A stretch of 34,476 nucleotides of DNA, taken from NCBI GenBank assembly GCA_016931695.1, contig JAFGEI010000181.1:1-34476 (forward strand), given 5' to 3'. How positions within the stretch are numbered: position 1 is the stretch's first letter; each line of letters opens with the position of its first letter. A program made the translations under genes and the position numbers. Positions 18,709 to 27,263 of this stretch are shown piece after piece. The notes under the pieces are model-generated. The model did not search any database. It was not told the DNA's origin and was given only the letters and a program-made list of their open reading frames with translations. This stretch comes from Anaerolineae bacterium. Its GTDB lineage: Bacteria; Chloroflexota; Anaerolineae; B4-G1; DUEL01.

Positions 18709-19650
18709 ATGAAAGAGCAAAAATCGATTGTCGAATTGGTCGACGAGCTGCCAAAGAAGAGCATCACGACCTATGTGTTGAATGCCCTCGACTTTGTCGT
18801 CCCCGGCGAGTGGGAGAACGTCACCGGATTCGAGGCGATACTCAAAAGCGTGATGCGCGACACCGACCCCGTCCGCCTCAACCGGGTCAAGCAACGGGCG
18901 ATTGCCCTTTACGAGGACCCCGCCAGTGGATACCGCAAGGCGATCTGGGTCTATAAGGCGGTCGACGCCGCTGACGTCGGCCTGGCCGCGACGGCGCTGG
19001 CCGACAAAGTGGGGCAAAAGGTCCAATTCCTCTCTTTCCTCGACCGGCTGACCCCAAAAGCAGACATCACCCAGACCGTCGACCTGGCAGTCAAGGTGGG
19101 CGCCGAGATCGTCGCCTTTACCCTGGCCAACGGCCTGCCCAAAGACGACATCCAGGGCTTTGCGGACAACCTGGCCCATTACGCCGGGGCGTCCAAGATG
19201 CGCATGGCCGCCCTGGTCTGCCTGGACGGCCTGCTGCCGCTGGGACCCGACTTTGCGCGCAAGTCGGGAGAGATGTTGGGCAGCTTGCGAACGTCACAGC
19301 TGGCACAGAGCGCGACCTACCAGCGCCTGCAGACCTTGCTGCCCGGCGACAGCGACACCAGCCGGCTGCGCTTCCTGCGCAGCGGGCTGGACTCGGCCCA
19401 GGGGTGGATGAACCGGCTGGTGACAGACCGCGGCCTGACGCCGGAAAAGATCGTCACCAGCGTCCGCAACGTGATCGACATCTCCGACGAGACGCTGGAC
19501 TACCTGAGCGCCTTTCTCGACGCAACGACCAACTACTACGAGCACACTGGCATCCAGGCCGTGACGCGCCACCTGATCGAAGACGCGGCCGGCAGCACGG
19601 GGCGCAAAGACGCGCGGCACAAGGGCGCAGGAAAGAAGAAAAAAGCATAG
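18709..19650 (+). CDS. Unrecognised 313-aa protein downstream of proS
   Basis: I do not recognise this family. The product is 313 aa, apparently all-helical and soluble. It is rich in Asp, Leu and Ala and ends in a strongly basic tail with KKKK, which could bind nucleic acid or ribosomes. There is no signal peptide or membrane segment. The ATG at 18709 has AGGAG seven bases upstream (18697-18701), and codon usage matches that of its neighbours. It begins 33 bp after the proS stop, so co-transcription is likely, but the position alone does not justify a translation-related role. Confidence 0.75.
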   Translation: MKEQKSIVELVDELPKKSITTYVLNALDFVVPGEWENVTGFEAILKSVMRDTDPVRLNRVKQRAIALYEDPASGYRKAIWVYKAVDAADVGLAATALADKVGQKVQFLSFLDRLTPKADITQTVDLAVKVGAEIVAFTLANGLPKDDIQGFADNLAHYAGASKMRMAALVCLDGLLPLGPDFARKSGEMLGSLRTSQLAQSATYQRLQTLLPGDSDTSRLRFLRSGLDSAQGWMNRLVTDRGLTPEKIVTSVRNVIDISDETLDYLSAFLDATTNYYEHTGIQAVTRHLIEDAAGSTGRKDARHKGAGKKKKA

Positions 19651-19743
19651 TGCCTGCCCAGGGTCTTTTCCCAGGCTTGGGAGGACATCCAAGGGCGACT
19701 GGCTGAGCAGTTACAAATCCTCCGCCAATAGGAGATGTGAAAG

Positions 19744-20586
19744 ATGACGGTACGGGTTGTGACCGATAGTGGCAGCGACCTACCCGAGGAGATGATTGCC
19801 CGGTACGGGATCTCGGTGATCCCGCTGTACATCAACATTGGACCCACAAGCTATCTGGATGGGGTCGACCTGTCGCGCCAGTCGTTTTACGAACAACTGT
19901 CGAGCTACGAGGATCACCCGACGACCTCTGCCCCGGGGCCGGCGGCATTTGCGAACGAATACGAACAACTCGCCTCTCAGGGCGCGACAGGCGTCGTCTC
20001 GATCCACATCGCCGCTTCGTTGAGCAGCACCTACAATGCCGCTCAGGTTGGCGCAGAAGCGACCCGCACGGTGCCGGTGACGGTCTTTGATTCGGGGCAA
20101 CTTTCCCTGGGAGTTGGCTTGCTGGCCCTCGCCGCGGCAAAGGCGGCCGAGATGGGAAAATCATTGACCGAGATCGTTGAGCTGCTAAAAAACATGTCAC
20201 GTCGCGTCTATACCTTTGCCGCGCTGGATACCCTCGAGTTTCTTCGCCGCAGCGGGCGCCTCAACCAGTTTCAGTTTGGCCTCGGTACGCTGTTGAGCGT
20301 CAAGCCGCTGATCAAGCTGTACAGAGGCGAATTGGAAATGGAGCGCGTACGGACGAGCAAGCGTTCCCTGGACCGAATGATCGAGTTGGTCAGTGAGTTG
20401 GGTCCCTTGGAGCATTTATCCTTCGCTCATACGCAGGCATTGAAAAAGATAGAGGTGCTGCGCCAGCGGGTCTCGCATCTGGTTCCCGGCAATGAAGAAC
20501 CGTTCTGCGCCCAAGTTACCCCAGTCATTGGTGCGCACATCGGGCCCAACGCCGTCGGGTTGATCTGCGTGGTAGCCGGAGGATAA
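19744..20586 (+). CDS. DegV/FakB-family fatty-acid-binding protein (copy 1)
   Basis: This is a 280-aa DegV-family protein. The family binds a fatty acid in a buried pocket; in Firmicutes FakB presents it to the kinase FakA. Family marks are the N-terminal VTDSGSDLP (residues 6-14), the pocket loop TTSAPGP (60-66), SLSSTYN (92-98), EFLRRSGR (165-172) and a C-terminal GAHIGPNAVG segment with H265. The start at 19744 has AGGAG nine bases upstream. A second gene, about 70% identical by eye, lies 353 bp downstream, so this is a recent tandem duplication. No FakA/DAK-domain kinase occurs in the window, so the fatty-acid phosphorylation partner must be elsewhere or absent. Confidence 0.93.
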   Translation: MTVRVVTDSGSDLPEEMIARYGISVIPLYINIGPTSYLDGVDLSRQSFYEQLSSYEDHPTTSAPGPAAFANEYEQLASQGATGVVSIHIAASLSSTYNAAQVGAEATRTVPVTVFDSGQLSLGVGLLALAAAKAAEMGKSLTEIVELLKNMSRRVYTFAALDTLEFLRRSGRLNQFQFGLGTLLSVKPLIKLYRGELEMERVRTSKRSLDRMIELVSELGPLEHLSFAHTQALKKIEVLRQRVSHLVPGNEEPFCAQVTPVIGAHIGPNAVGLICVVAGG

Positions 20587-20672
20587 TGGCATACGCGCGG
20601 CACCAGGAACAAGAACAGCGGCACAGGTCTACCCCAGGCAACCAAGAATCCGTTCAAAACCTGTTCGAATAC

Positions 20673-20701
20673 TTGACAAAACATCTTCATTGCGTTACAA
20701 T
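20673..20701 (+). promoter_or_regulatory. Near-consensus promoter of the ten-gene operon
   Basis: A perfect -35 TTGACA (20673-20678), a 17-bp spacer and a -10 TACAAT (20696-20701) are present. The predicted start point near 20708 gives a leader of about 230 nt that contains the whole palindromic element before the DegV start at 20940. Confidence 0.75.
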
Positions 20702-20724
20702 CACCCCGCATTGGTATCTTGTCA

Positions 20725-20880
20725 GTAACTCGACAATGGCACATTTCAACATTGGATGCTCTACCGCAGTGGGGGAAGGGGAAAAGAGGGGTTTCGCAGG
20801 CGGCTTCGCCGCCTGCGAAACCCCTCTTTTCCCCCTTCCCCGTGCTTGGCAGAGCAATCTACTGAAATGTGCCCAAAGTA
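20725..20880 (+). repeat. 156-bp palindromic element, copy 2
   Basis: This copy matches the complement of 1748-1908 almost base for base, from GTAACTCGACAATGG at the left to CAAAGTA at the right. It lacks an ATTGTC hexamer near the right end, so its right terminal repeat is incomplete. Arms of about 34 bp (GGGGAAGGGG through AGGCGGC, and complement) would fold into a long RNA or cruciform hairpin. As in copy 1, it lies between promoter and start codon, and in the same orientation relative to the downstream gene. Confidence 0.85.
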
Positions 20881-20939
20881 ACTGCTCAACCCCAATGCTC
20901 CAATGATACAACCCTGGTCTTGGCAAAGGAGATGTGCCG

Positions 20940-21797
20940 ATGACAGTGCGGATTGTGACCGATAGTTCTTGCGATTTGCCTCAAGATGTCGTTGCGCAAT
21001 ATGGCATCTCGGTCGTTCCATTGTACATCAACATTGGACAAAAGAGTTACCTGGATGGGATCGAGTTGTCGCGCCAGTCGTTCTACGAGCAGTTGCCGGA
21101 ATACAAGACCCCTCCGACGACCTCTGCCCCAGGGCCGGCGGCGTTTGTGAACGTGTACGAGCAGTTGGCCGACGAGGGAGCAACCAGCGTGATATCTGTC
21201 CATATCTCGTCCTCTTTGAGCAATACCTGCAACGCCGCCCAACTTGCCGCGGAGGCGACCGACGCAGTGCCGGTGACGGTCATCGATTCGGGACAGTTGA
21301 CTCTGGGAGCGGGGTTGCTGGCCCTGGCGGCGGCAAAGGCGGCGGAAGCCGGCCGGTCGCTGGCCGAAATCGTCGACCTCCTGCGGGACATGGCGCACCG
21401 CACCTATACCTTTGCTGCGCTGGATACCCTCGAGTTCCTCCGCCGCAGCGGGCGCTTGAGCCACTTTCAGTTTGGCCTCGGCACATTGCTGAGTATCAAG
21501 CCGCTGCTCAAGATGTACGCGGGTATGGTGGAAATGGAACGCGTGCGGACGAGCCGGCGCTCCCTGGAGCGACTGATCGCCCTGGCGAGCGAGTTGGGCC
21601 CCCTGGAGCACTTGTCTTTTGTCCACACTCACGCCATGGAAAAGGTCGAGTTGCTGCGCCAGCGAGTCTTGCACCTGCTCCCTGGTGGCGCCGAGCTATT
21701 TTGCACTGAGGTTACCCCGGTGATCGGCTCGCACATCGGGCCGAATGCGGTGGGGTTGATCTGCGTCGCCGCCAGAGAACAACTGGCGGACACATGA
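20940..21797 (+). CDS. DegV/FakB-family fatty-acid-binding protein (copy 2)
   Basis: This 285-aa paralogue of the upstream DegV gene has the same fatty-acid-pocket marks (TTSAPGP, EFLRRSGR, GSHIGPNAVG). The ATG at 20940 is chosen over a GTG two codons earlier because AAGGAG then lies at a workable nine-base spacing, as in copy 1. It differs from copy 1 in its regulation: it has its own TTGACA promoter and a structured leader, and its stop overlaps the start of the CarH-like regulator (ATGA). It is the first gene of a chain of ten genes. A role in binding or presenting fatty acids is family knowledge; specificity is not visible. Confidence 0.93.
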   Translation: MTVRIVTDSSCDLPQDVVAQYGISVVPLYINIGQKSYLDGIELSRQSFYEQLPEYKTPPTTSAPGPAAFVNVYEQLADEGATSVISVHISSSLSNTCNAAQLAAEATDAVPVTVIDSGQLTLGAGLLALAAAKAAEAGRSLAEIVDLLRDMAHRTYTFAALDTLEFLRRSGRLSHFQFGLGTLLSIKPLLKMYAGMVEMERVRTSRRSLERLIALASELGPLEHLSFVHTHAMEKVELLRQRVLHLLPGGAELFCTEVTPVIGSHIGPNAVGLICVAAREQLADT

Positions 21798-23080
21798 CAA
21801 CCTACAAAGTGCCGCTGCTGAACCTGAAAGCAGTCGTCCAGGAAACAGGCGTCCATGAGGACACGCTGCGCACGTGGGAGCGCCGCTATGATCTGCCGCA
21901 GCCAGAACGCACCGACAGCGGCCAGCGGCTCTACTCGCGGCGAGATGTCGACATCGTCAAGTGGCTGACCGCCCGGCAGCGCGAGGGCTTGACCATCGGG
22001 CGGGCCGTCGCCCTGTGGCGCCAGCTGGAATCCAAGGACCGCGATCCACTGCTGACCCCTTTTCCCGCCGCAGCCCCCTCCCCCGCCGCCAACACGCCCA
22101 CCGAGCTACGCCAATCGTGGCTTGTAGCCTGCCTGGCCTTTGACGAACAGGGCGCGGAGCGGATCCTGAACCGGGCCTTTGCCCACTACCCGCTCGAAAC
22201 GGTTTGCACGGAACTGCTGCAGGCGGGCCTGGCCGAGATCGGCCAGCGGTGGTATGAAGGCCAGATCACGGTTCAGCAAGAGCACTTTGCGTCGGCGCTG
22301 GCCCTGCGCCGGCTGGAGGCGCTGCTCCTGGCCGCACCGCCCCCCACGCGCCCGGCGCGCATCCTCGTCGCCTGCCCGCCAGGGGAAGAGCACACGTTCC
22401 CGTGCATGCTGACGACGTTTTTGCTACGGCGCCGCGGCTGGGAGGCGATACACCTAGGGGCCAACGTCCCCCTGGCGCAGCTGGAACAGACGACCACCGT
22501 CACCCGGCCGCGGTTGGTCATCCTCTCGGCGCAACGCCTTCCCACCGCGGCCACGCTGGCCGAGATGAGCCGCTTTTTGCACCACGCCGGCATTGCCGTC
22601 GCCTTTGCCGGCGGGGTCTTTGACCGCCTCCCTCGCCTGGGCGAGCAAATAGCGGGCAATTTCCTGGGCCGGGAGCTGGAGATGGCGCCACGGGCAGTGG
22701 AACGGCTGATCGAGACGGCACCCGCCCCACTTCCCTGCGAGAGCGGGCCAGCCAGGCCAGCACTCGACAACTATCGCCAGCAGCGAGCGGTCATCGAAGC
22801 GGACCTGTGGGGAAAGATGGGCAAACGGTTGCCCCACGACTGCCTGACACACCTCAACGAAGAGTTTGGCGACCACGCCGAGGCGGCGCTGGCTTTCGAC
22901 GACGTGGGCTTGCTCGACGCCTACGTCGAGTGGCGGGAAGGATTGCAAAGCGAAAGCCGCATCCCACCAGACTGGTTCGCTGACTACCTGGCGGCCTACT
23001 ACCAGGCGACCCAGGCGCACCTGGACGGCCCCGCGAAAAGCCTCGTCAATTGGCTGGCAGAAAAAACCAGCAGGGGGTAG
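21794..23080 (+). CDS. CarH/LitR-like B12-binding MerR-family regulator
   Basis: The 428-aa protein starts with a MerR-type winged helix (residues 5-75; DTLRTWERRYDLP and GQRLYSRRDV). A B12-binding cap domain follows with the diagnostic W-x9-EH signature (W153, E163, H164). Next is a Rossmann cobalamin-binding domain in which H200 (GEEHTFP) is the likely lower cobalt ligand and LGANVPL follows. In CarH, adenosylcobalamin stabilises a DNA-bound repressor tetramer and light breaks it. This protein probably acts as a light- or B12-responsive repressor. A helical extension of about 110 residues (320-428) goes beyond the usual CarH length and I do not recognise it. Its ATG overlaps the upstream DegV stop, and the epimerase gene follows after four bases, so it may regulate its own operon. 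Confidence 0.87.
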   Translation: MTTYKVPLLNLKAVVQETGVHEDTLRTWERRYDLPQPERTDSGQRLYSRRDVDIVKWLTARQREGLTIGRAVALWRQLESKDRDPLLTPFPAAAPSPAANTPTELRQSWLVACLAFDEQGAERILNRAFAHYPLETVCTELLQAGLAEIGQRWYEGQITVQQEHFASALALRRLEALLLAAPPPTRPARILVACPPGEEHTFPCMLTTFLLRRRGWEAIHLGANVPLAQLEQTTTVTRPRLVILSAQRLPTAATLAEMSRFLHHAGIAVAFAGGVFDRLPRLGEQIAGNFLGRELEMAPRAVERLIETAPAPLPCESGPARPALDNYRQQRAVIEADLWGKMGKRLPHDCLTHLNEEFGDHAEAALAFDDVGLLDAYVEWREGLQSESRIPPDWFADYLAAYYQATQAHLDGPAKSLVNWLAEKTSRG

Positions 23081-23084
23081 AAAC

Positions 23085-24005
23085 ATGCGAGCTGTGATTA
23101 CAGGCGGGACAGGGCTGATCGGGCAGGCGCTCAGCGCCAATATGGCAGCCGATGGGTACGAGGTGATCGTTCTGAGCCGCACCCCGGCCCAGGCGCCGGC
23201 AATGCCACCGGGTGTGCACGCGGCCCACTGGGACGCCCGCACCGCAGCAGGATGGGGCAGCCTGGTCGACGGAGCGGACGCGGTGGTCAACCTGGCCGGT
23301 GCGAGCATCGCCCGGCGGTGGACCCGGCAGTACAAGCAGTTGATCAAGGAAAGCCGGTTGAGCGCCGCCCGAGCGGTAGTCGAGGCCGTGGATCAAGCCA
23401 CAGTCAAGCCGCGCGTGCTGGTCCAGGCCTCTGGCATCGGCTACTATGGCCCACAAGGCAACGAGATTTTGACCGAGACGTCGCCGCCGGGAGAGGATTT
23501 CCTGGCCCGCTTCGCCGTCGAGTGGGAGAACTCGACCGCAGCGGTCGAAACGATGGGCGTGCGGCGGACAATCATCCGCTCCGGAGCAGTGCTGAGCACG
23601 GCGGGCGGGTCATTCCCCATGATGAGCCTGCCGTTTCGATTCTTCGTCGGCGGCCCGTTGGGCAGCGGGCGACAGTGGCTGCCCTGGATCCACATCGCGG
23701 ACGAGGTCGCCGCCATTCGCTTCCTCATCGACAACGAGGAGGCGAGCGGTCCTTTTAACCTGGTTGCCCCCGACATTCAGACCAATGCCGATTTCAGCCG
23801 GGTGCTGGCACAGGTGATGCACCGCCCCAATCTGTTCCGGGTTCCAGCCTTTGCGATGCGCTTGCTGCTGGGCGAGATGAGCGTGATCCTGCTCGAGGGA
23901 CAGCGCGCCGCGCCGCAGCGCCTGTCGGACCTCGGCTTTACGTTCCGCTTCCCCAACCTGGATGCAGCGATAAGGAATTTGCTTCAGAAGGGAGAAGAAT
24001 CGTGA
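23085..24005 (+). CDS. TIGR01777-family NAD(P)-dependent epimerase-like protein
   Basis: The 306-aa protein is an extended short-chain dehydrogenase/reductase of the TIGR01777 (YfcH, SDR39U) group. The nucleotide-binding GGTGLIG is at residues 7-13, NLAGASI follows near residue 68, and the SGIGYYG segment near 121 carries the YYG typical of the group. The substrate of this family is not established. The ATG at 23085 is preceded by GGGGGT; the longer upstream frame is out-of-frame reading of the MerR gene. The stop overlaps the next start (GTGA). Members of this family often sit near LitR/CarH-type regulators and photolyases in light-responsive clusters, which fits this position. Confidence 0.92.
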   Translation: MRAVITGGTGLIGQALSANMAADGYEVIVLSRTPAQAPAMPPGVHAAHWDARTAAGWGSLVDGADAVVNLAGASIARRWTRQYKQLIKESRLSAARAVVEAVDQATVKPRVLVQASGIGYYGPQGNEILTETSPPGEDFLARFAVEWENSTAAVETMGVRRTIIRSGAVLSTAGGSFPMMSLPFRFFVGGPLGSGRQWLPWIHIADEVAAIRFLIDNEEASGPFNLVAPDIQTNADFSRVLAQVMHRPNLFRVPAFAMRLLLGEMSVILLEGQRAAPQRLSDLGFTFRFPNLDAAIRNLLQKGEES

Positions 24006-24991
24006 TTCCTGACCAATGGTATGTAGTAGCGAGTTCTGATCAGATCAAGAACAGCCCGGTCGGCGTGACGCGGATGGGCGAAAAGCTCGTCTTTTGGCGC
24101 GATGGAGCCGGGCAAGTGAGCTGCCTGCGCGACCGCTGTGTCCACCGCGGCGTGCGCCTCAGCGCAGGCAAGGTGCTGGACAACCACCGCCTGCAGTGCC
24201 CGTTTCACGGTTTCGAGTACGATGTCTCGGGCGTCGTGACCCGCATTCCCGCCAACGGCAAGAACACCCCCGTGCCCGAGCGCTTTCGGGTCCACGGCTA
24301 CCCCACCCACGAGGCGCACGGCTTTATCTGGATCTGGTGGGGCGAGGAGCCGCCGCAAGATCTGCAGCCGCCCCGCTTTTTCGACGACCTGGGCGACGGC
24401 TTTTCCTACGGCCAGGTGATCGACCCCTGGGACGCCCATTACTCGCGCGTGATCGAAAACCAGCTCGACGTGGCTCACCTGCCCTTTGTGCACTATAACA
24501 CCATCGGGCGCGGCAACCGCGCCCTGGTCGACGGCCCCATCGTCGAGTGGGTGGACCAGGAGCAGTTCATGTTCTACGTCTACAACCGCGTCGACGACGG
24601 CACGCCGCCCCGCCGCCCCGACCACATGCCATCCCCAGACCCGGAGCGGGATTTCCACCTCGCCTTTATCTTTCCCAACCTGTGGCAGAATTACATCGGG
24701 GACGACGTGCGGGTGATGGCGGCGTTCGTGCCGGTGGACGACGAGCACACCCTGCTCTACCTCCGCTTTTACCAGCGCTTTATGCGGCTGCCGCTGCTGC
24801 GGGGGCTGCTCAACCGGCTGGCGATGCCCTTCAACCGCCACGTCGCGCACCAGGACCGGCGGGTGGTGGTGACCCAGCACCCCAAGCCCTCAGCGCTGCG
24901 GATGGACGAGCAGCTGATCCAGGCCGACCGGCCCATCGTCGAGTACCGCCGCCGCCGGCACGAGCTGCAGCAGGAAAAGAGCACAACGTGA
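24002..24991 (+). CDS. Rieske [2Fe-2S] aromatic-ring-hydroxylating/PaO-like oxygenase
   Basis: This 329-aa protein looks like the terminal component of a Rieske non-haem iron oxygenase. The Rieske cluster ligands are C46, H48, C66 and H69 (CVHRG and CPFHG). The mononuclear iron site is D156-x2-H159-x4-H164 after an EN dipeptide, with D285 (HQDRR) as the likely third iron ligand. The overall form resembles pheophorbide a oxygenase and vanillate demethylase-type enzymes; the substrate is not apparent. No ferredoxin or reductase gene is adjacent. The start is GTG at 24002, overlapping the epimerase stop, and the stop overlaps the MFS start, so it belongs to the operon chain. Confidence 0.92.
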   Translation: MIPDQWYVVASSDQIKNSPVGVTRMGEKLVFWRDGAGQVSCLRDRCVHRGVRLSAGKVLDNHRLQCPFHGFEYDVSGVVTRIPANGKNTPVPERFRVHGYPTHEAHGFIWIWWGEEPPQDLQPPRFFDDLGDGFSYGQVIDPWDAHYSRVIENQLDVAHLPFVHYNTIGRGNRALVDGPIVEWVDQEQFMFYVYNRVDDGTPPRRPDHMPSPDPERDFHLAFIFPNLWQNYIGDDVRVMAAFVPVDDEHTLLYLRFYQRFMRLPLLRGLLNRLAMPFNRHVAHQDRRVVVTQHPKPSALRMDEQLIQADRPIVEYRRRRHELQQEKSTT

Positions 24992-26289
24992 ATCGCAGAC
25001 TGTTGCTCGTCATCGCCTTTGTCTTTGTCGATCTGCTGGGCTACAGCCTCTTTTTGCCCCTGCTGCCCTATTACGCCGATACGCTGGGGGCGACGCCGAC
25101 GTTGATCGGCCTGTTGATCGCCTCCAACGCGCTGGCCCAACTACTCGCCTCGCCGCTGGTGGGGCGGGCGTCGGACCGCTTTGGCCGCCGCCCGCTGCTG
25201 ATCTTGAGCATCGCCGGCACCCTGACCAGCTTTGTGCTGCTGGCCCTGGTCGAGCCGCTGGGCAACGTGCTGGCAGGCCTCTTTCCCGCTCTCACGGCCG
25301 GCAGCGCGGCGCTGGCGATGCTGTTCTTCAGCCGGATGTTGGACGGTCTGGCAGGGGGCAACGCTTCGCTGGCGCGGGCCTACATCGCCGACGTCACCGA
25401 CGAGGCGAACCGCGCAAAAGGGATGGGCATGATCGGCGCGGCCTTTGGCCTCGGCTTTGTCATCGGCCCGGCGATGGGCGGACTGTTGAGCAACTGGGGC
25501 GCCGCGGAAGCGCTGGTCGCCGCCATCGGCCTCTCCCGCTACGCCGTGCCGGCCCTCGCCGCGGTGCTGCTGTCGACGTTGAACCTGGTCGGCGTCGTGC
25601 TCTGGCTGCCCGAATCCCTCTCCCCCGAGCGGCGGGCCGAACTAGCCGCAAGCCCCGCCACCGCCATCACCGCCCGGGCAATGCTGGAGGGGCTGCGCCG
25701 CCCACGCTACGGCCCGCTCTTGACCACCCGCTTCTTTTACCTTCTGGCCTTTTCCCTCTTTACCACCAATTTCTCCCTCTACACCCAGTACCGCCTGGGC
25801 CTGGACGATCGAGTAACCAGCTACATCCTGGCCTACGTCGGCGTGCTGGTCGTGCTGGTGCAGGGGTTCGCCATCGGCCGCCTGACGGATCGCTTTCGCG
25901 AGACCCGGCTCATCTTTGGCGGCGTGATGTTGTTGGGGCTGGCCCTGTTGGCCTGGGCCGTCGTGCCCAACGTCTGGCTGCTGCTGGTCGTCCTGGCGCC
26001 GCTGGCGCTTTCCGGCGGCGTGCTCAACACGGTCACCAACAGCGCCATCAGCAAGGCCGTGCACCGGGAAGAGGTCGGCGGAGCTTTGGGCCTGTCGGAA
26101 GCATTCAACAGCCTGGGCCGGGTCATTGCCCCGGCGATTGGCGGTTTGGCCATCGAGCAGCTGGGGGCCTCGTCGCTGGGATTGTTGGGGGCAGCGATCA
26201 TGGTCGGCGTGACGTTCTTTGTCCGGCGGACGCTGGCGAACCAGCCCGAGGCGCCGCTGCCCGAGCGCGGGGAGGCGCTCTCCACATGA
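24988..26289 (+). CDS. MFS efflux transporter, TetA-like
   Basis: The product is a 433-aa integral membrane protein with about 12 hydrophobic segments and the major facilitator motif A in the first cytoplasmic loop (GRASDRFGRR, near residue 56). The N-terminal LLGYSLFLPLLPYY resembles drug:H+ antiporters of the TetA type. It probably exports a small molecule; the substrate cannot be read from sequence. The start is GTG at 24988, which overlaps the Rieske stop (GTGA), with AGGAAAAG upstream. A longer in-frame reading from 24547 is a shadow of the Rieske gene. The stop overlaps the hydrolase start. Confidence 0.92.
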   Translation: MNRRLLLVIAFVFVDLLGYSLFLPLLPYYADTLGATPTLIGLLIASNALAQLLASPLVGRASDRFGRRPLLILSIAGTLTSFVLLALVEPLGNVLAGLFPALTAGSAALAMLFFSRMLDGLAGGNASLARAYIADVTDEANRAKGMGMIGAAFGLGFVIGPAMGGLLSNWGAAEALVAAIGLSRYAVPALAAVLLSTLNLVGVVLWLPESLSPERRAELAASPATAITARAMLEGLRRPRYGPLLTTRFFYLLAFSLFTTNFSLYTQYRLGLDDRVTSYILAYVGVLVVLVQGFAIGRLTDRFRETRLIFGGVMLLGLALLAWAVVPNVWLLLVVLAPLALSGGVLNTVTNSAISKAVHREEVGGALGLSEAFNSLGRVIAPAIGGLAIEQLGASSLGLLGAAIMVGVTFFVRRTLANQPEAPLPERGEALST

Positions 26290-27263
26290 AAAAAATCCTT
26301 CGCACAGCAGGTATCGTGCTGGCGGTCTTGCTGCTCGTCCTGCTGGTCGGCCCCTTCCTGGTGCCGGTGCCGCCGCTGGAGAACACGGCGCCGCCGGAGC
26401 AGCTGGCCGATCCCGACAGTCAATTCGTCGACGTGAACGGCTTGCAGGTCCATTACAAGCTGGTGGGAGAGGGAGAACCGGCGCTGATCCTGCTGCACGG
26501 CTTTGCCGCCAGCCTCTTTTCCTGGCGCGAGGTGATGGCGCCGCTGGCCGAGCACGGCACCGTCGTCGCCTTCGACCGGCCCGCCTTTGGCCTCACCGAG
26601 CGGCCGCTGCCCGGCGAGTGGGCGGGCGAGAACCCCTACAGCCCCGAGGCCCAGGTCGCGCTGACGGTGGAGCTGATGGACGCGCTGGGCATCGAACGGG
26701 CGGTGCTGGTAGGCAACTCGGCCGGGGGGACGGTGGCGATGAACACGGCGCTCCAGTACCCGCAGCGGGTGGCGGCGCTGGTGCTGGTCGACGCGGCGGT
26801 CTATCACGGTGGGGGATCGCCAGCGCTGGTCCGGCCGCTGCTGCGCACGCCGCAGATGCGTCACCTGGGGCCCTTGATCGCCCGGCAGATCCAGGAGTGG
26901 GGGGTCGACTTTGGCCGCTCCGCCTGGCACGACCCGTCGCTGATCACCGACGAGATTTGGGCGGGATATACCCGCCCGCTGCAGGCGGAGAACTGGGACC
27001 GCGCGCTGTGGGAGCTGATGGCAGCCAGCCGCTCCTCCGACCTGGCGGATCGACTGGACGAGGTCTCGATGCCGGCCCTGGTCATCACCGGCGACGACGA
27101 CCGCATCGTGCCCACCGCGCAGAGCATTCGCCTGGCGGGCGAGCTGCCGGACGCCGAGCTGGTCGTCGTGCCCAACGCGGGTCACGTACCCCACGAGGAA
27201 CGGCCCGACCTGTTTGTAGCCGCAGTGATCGATTTCCTGGATCGTATCGAGGAGGGACAATGA
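26286..27263 (+). CDS. Membrane-anchored alpha/beta hydrolase
   Basis: The 325-aa protein has an N-terminal membrane anchor or signal segment (residues 5-28) followed by an alpha/beta-hydrolase domain facing outside. The oxyanion region is HGFAAS (71-76), the nucleophile is S145 in GNSAGG, the acid is probably D272 in GDDDRIVP, and the base is H300 in NAGHVPH. It probably cleaves an ester or similar bond; the substrate is unknown. It overlaps both neighbours by ATGA, so its synthesis is coupled to the exporter before it and the redoxin after it. Confidence 0.93.
   Translation: MKKILRTAGIVLAVLLLVLLVGPFLVPVPPLENTAPPEQLADPDSQFVDVNGLQVHYKLVGEGEPALILLHGFAASLFSWREVMAPLAEHGTVVAFDRPAFGLTERPLPGEWAGENPYSPEAQVALTVELMDALGIERAVLVGNSAGGTVAMNTALQYPQRVAALVLVDAAVYHGGGSPALVRPLLRTPQMRHLGPLIARQIQEWGVDFGRSAWHDPSLITDEIWAGYTRPLQAENWDRALWELMAASRSSDLADRLDEVSMPALVITGDDDRIVPTAQSIRLAGELPDAELVVVPNAGHVPHEERPDLFVAAVIDFLDRIEEGQ

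Larger units (their letters stand above)
20587..20939. other. 353-bp intergenic region between the DegV paralogues
   Basis: This stretch has no supported gene. It holds a near-consensus promoter (20673-20701), the second copy of the palindromic element (20725-20880) and the ribosome binding site of the downstream DegV gene. The 106-aa frame at 20586-20906 reads across the palindrome and is rejected. Confidence 0.7.

Noticed and set aside
20586..20906. 106-aa reading frame between the DegV paralogues
   Set aside because: It is a translation of the palindromic element and its flanks; the reverse strand gives an equally long frame, as expected of an inverted repeat.
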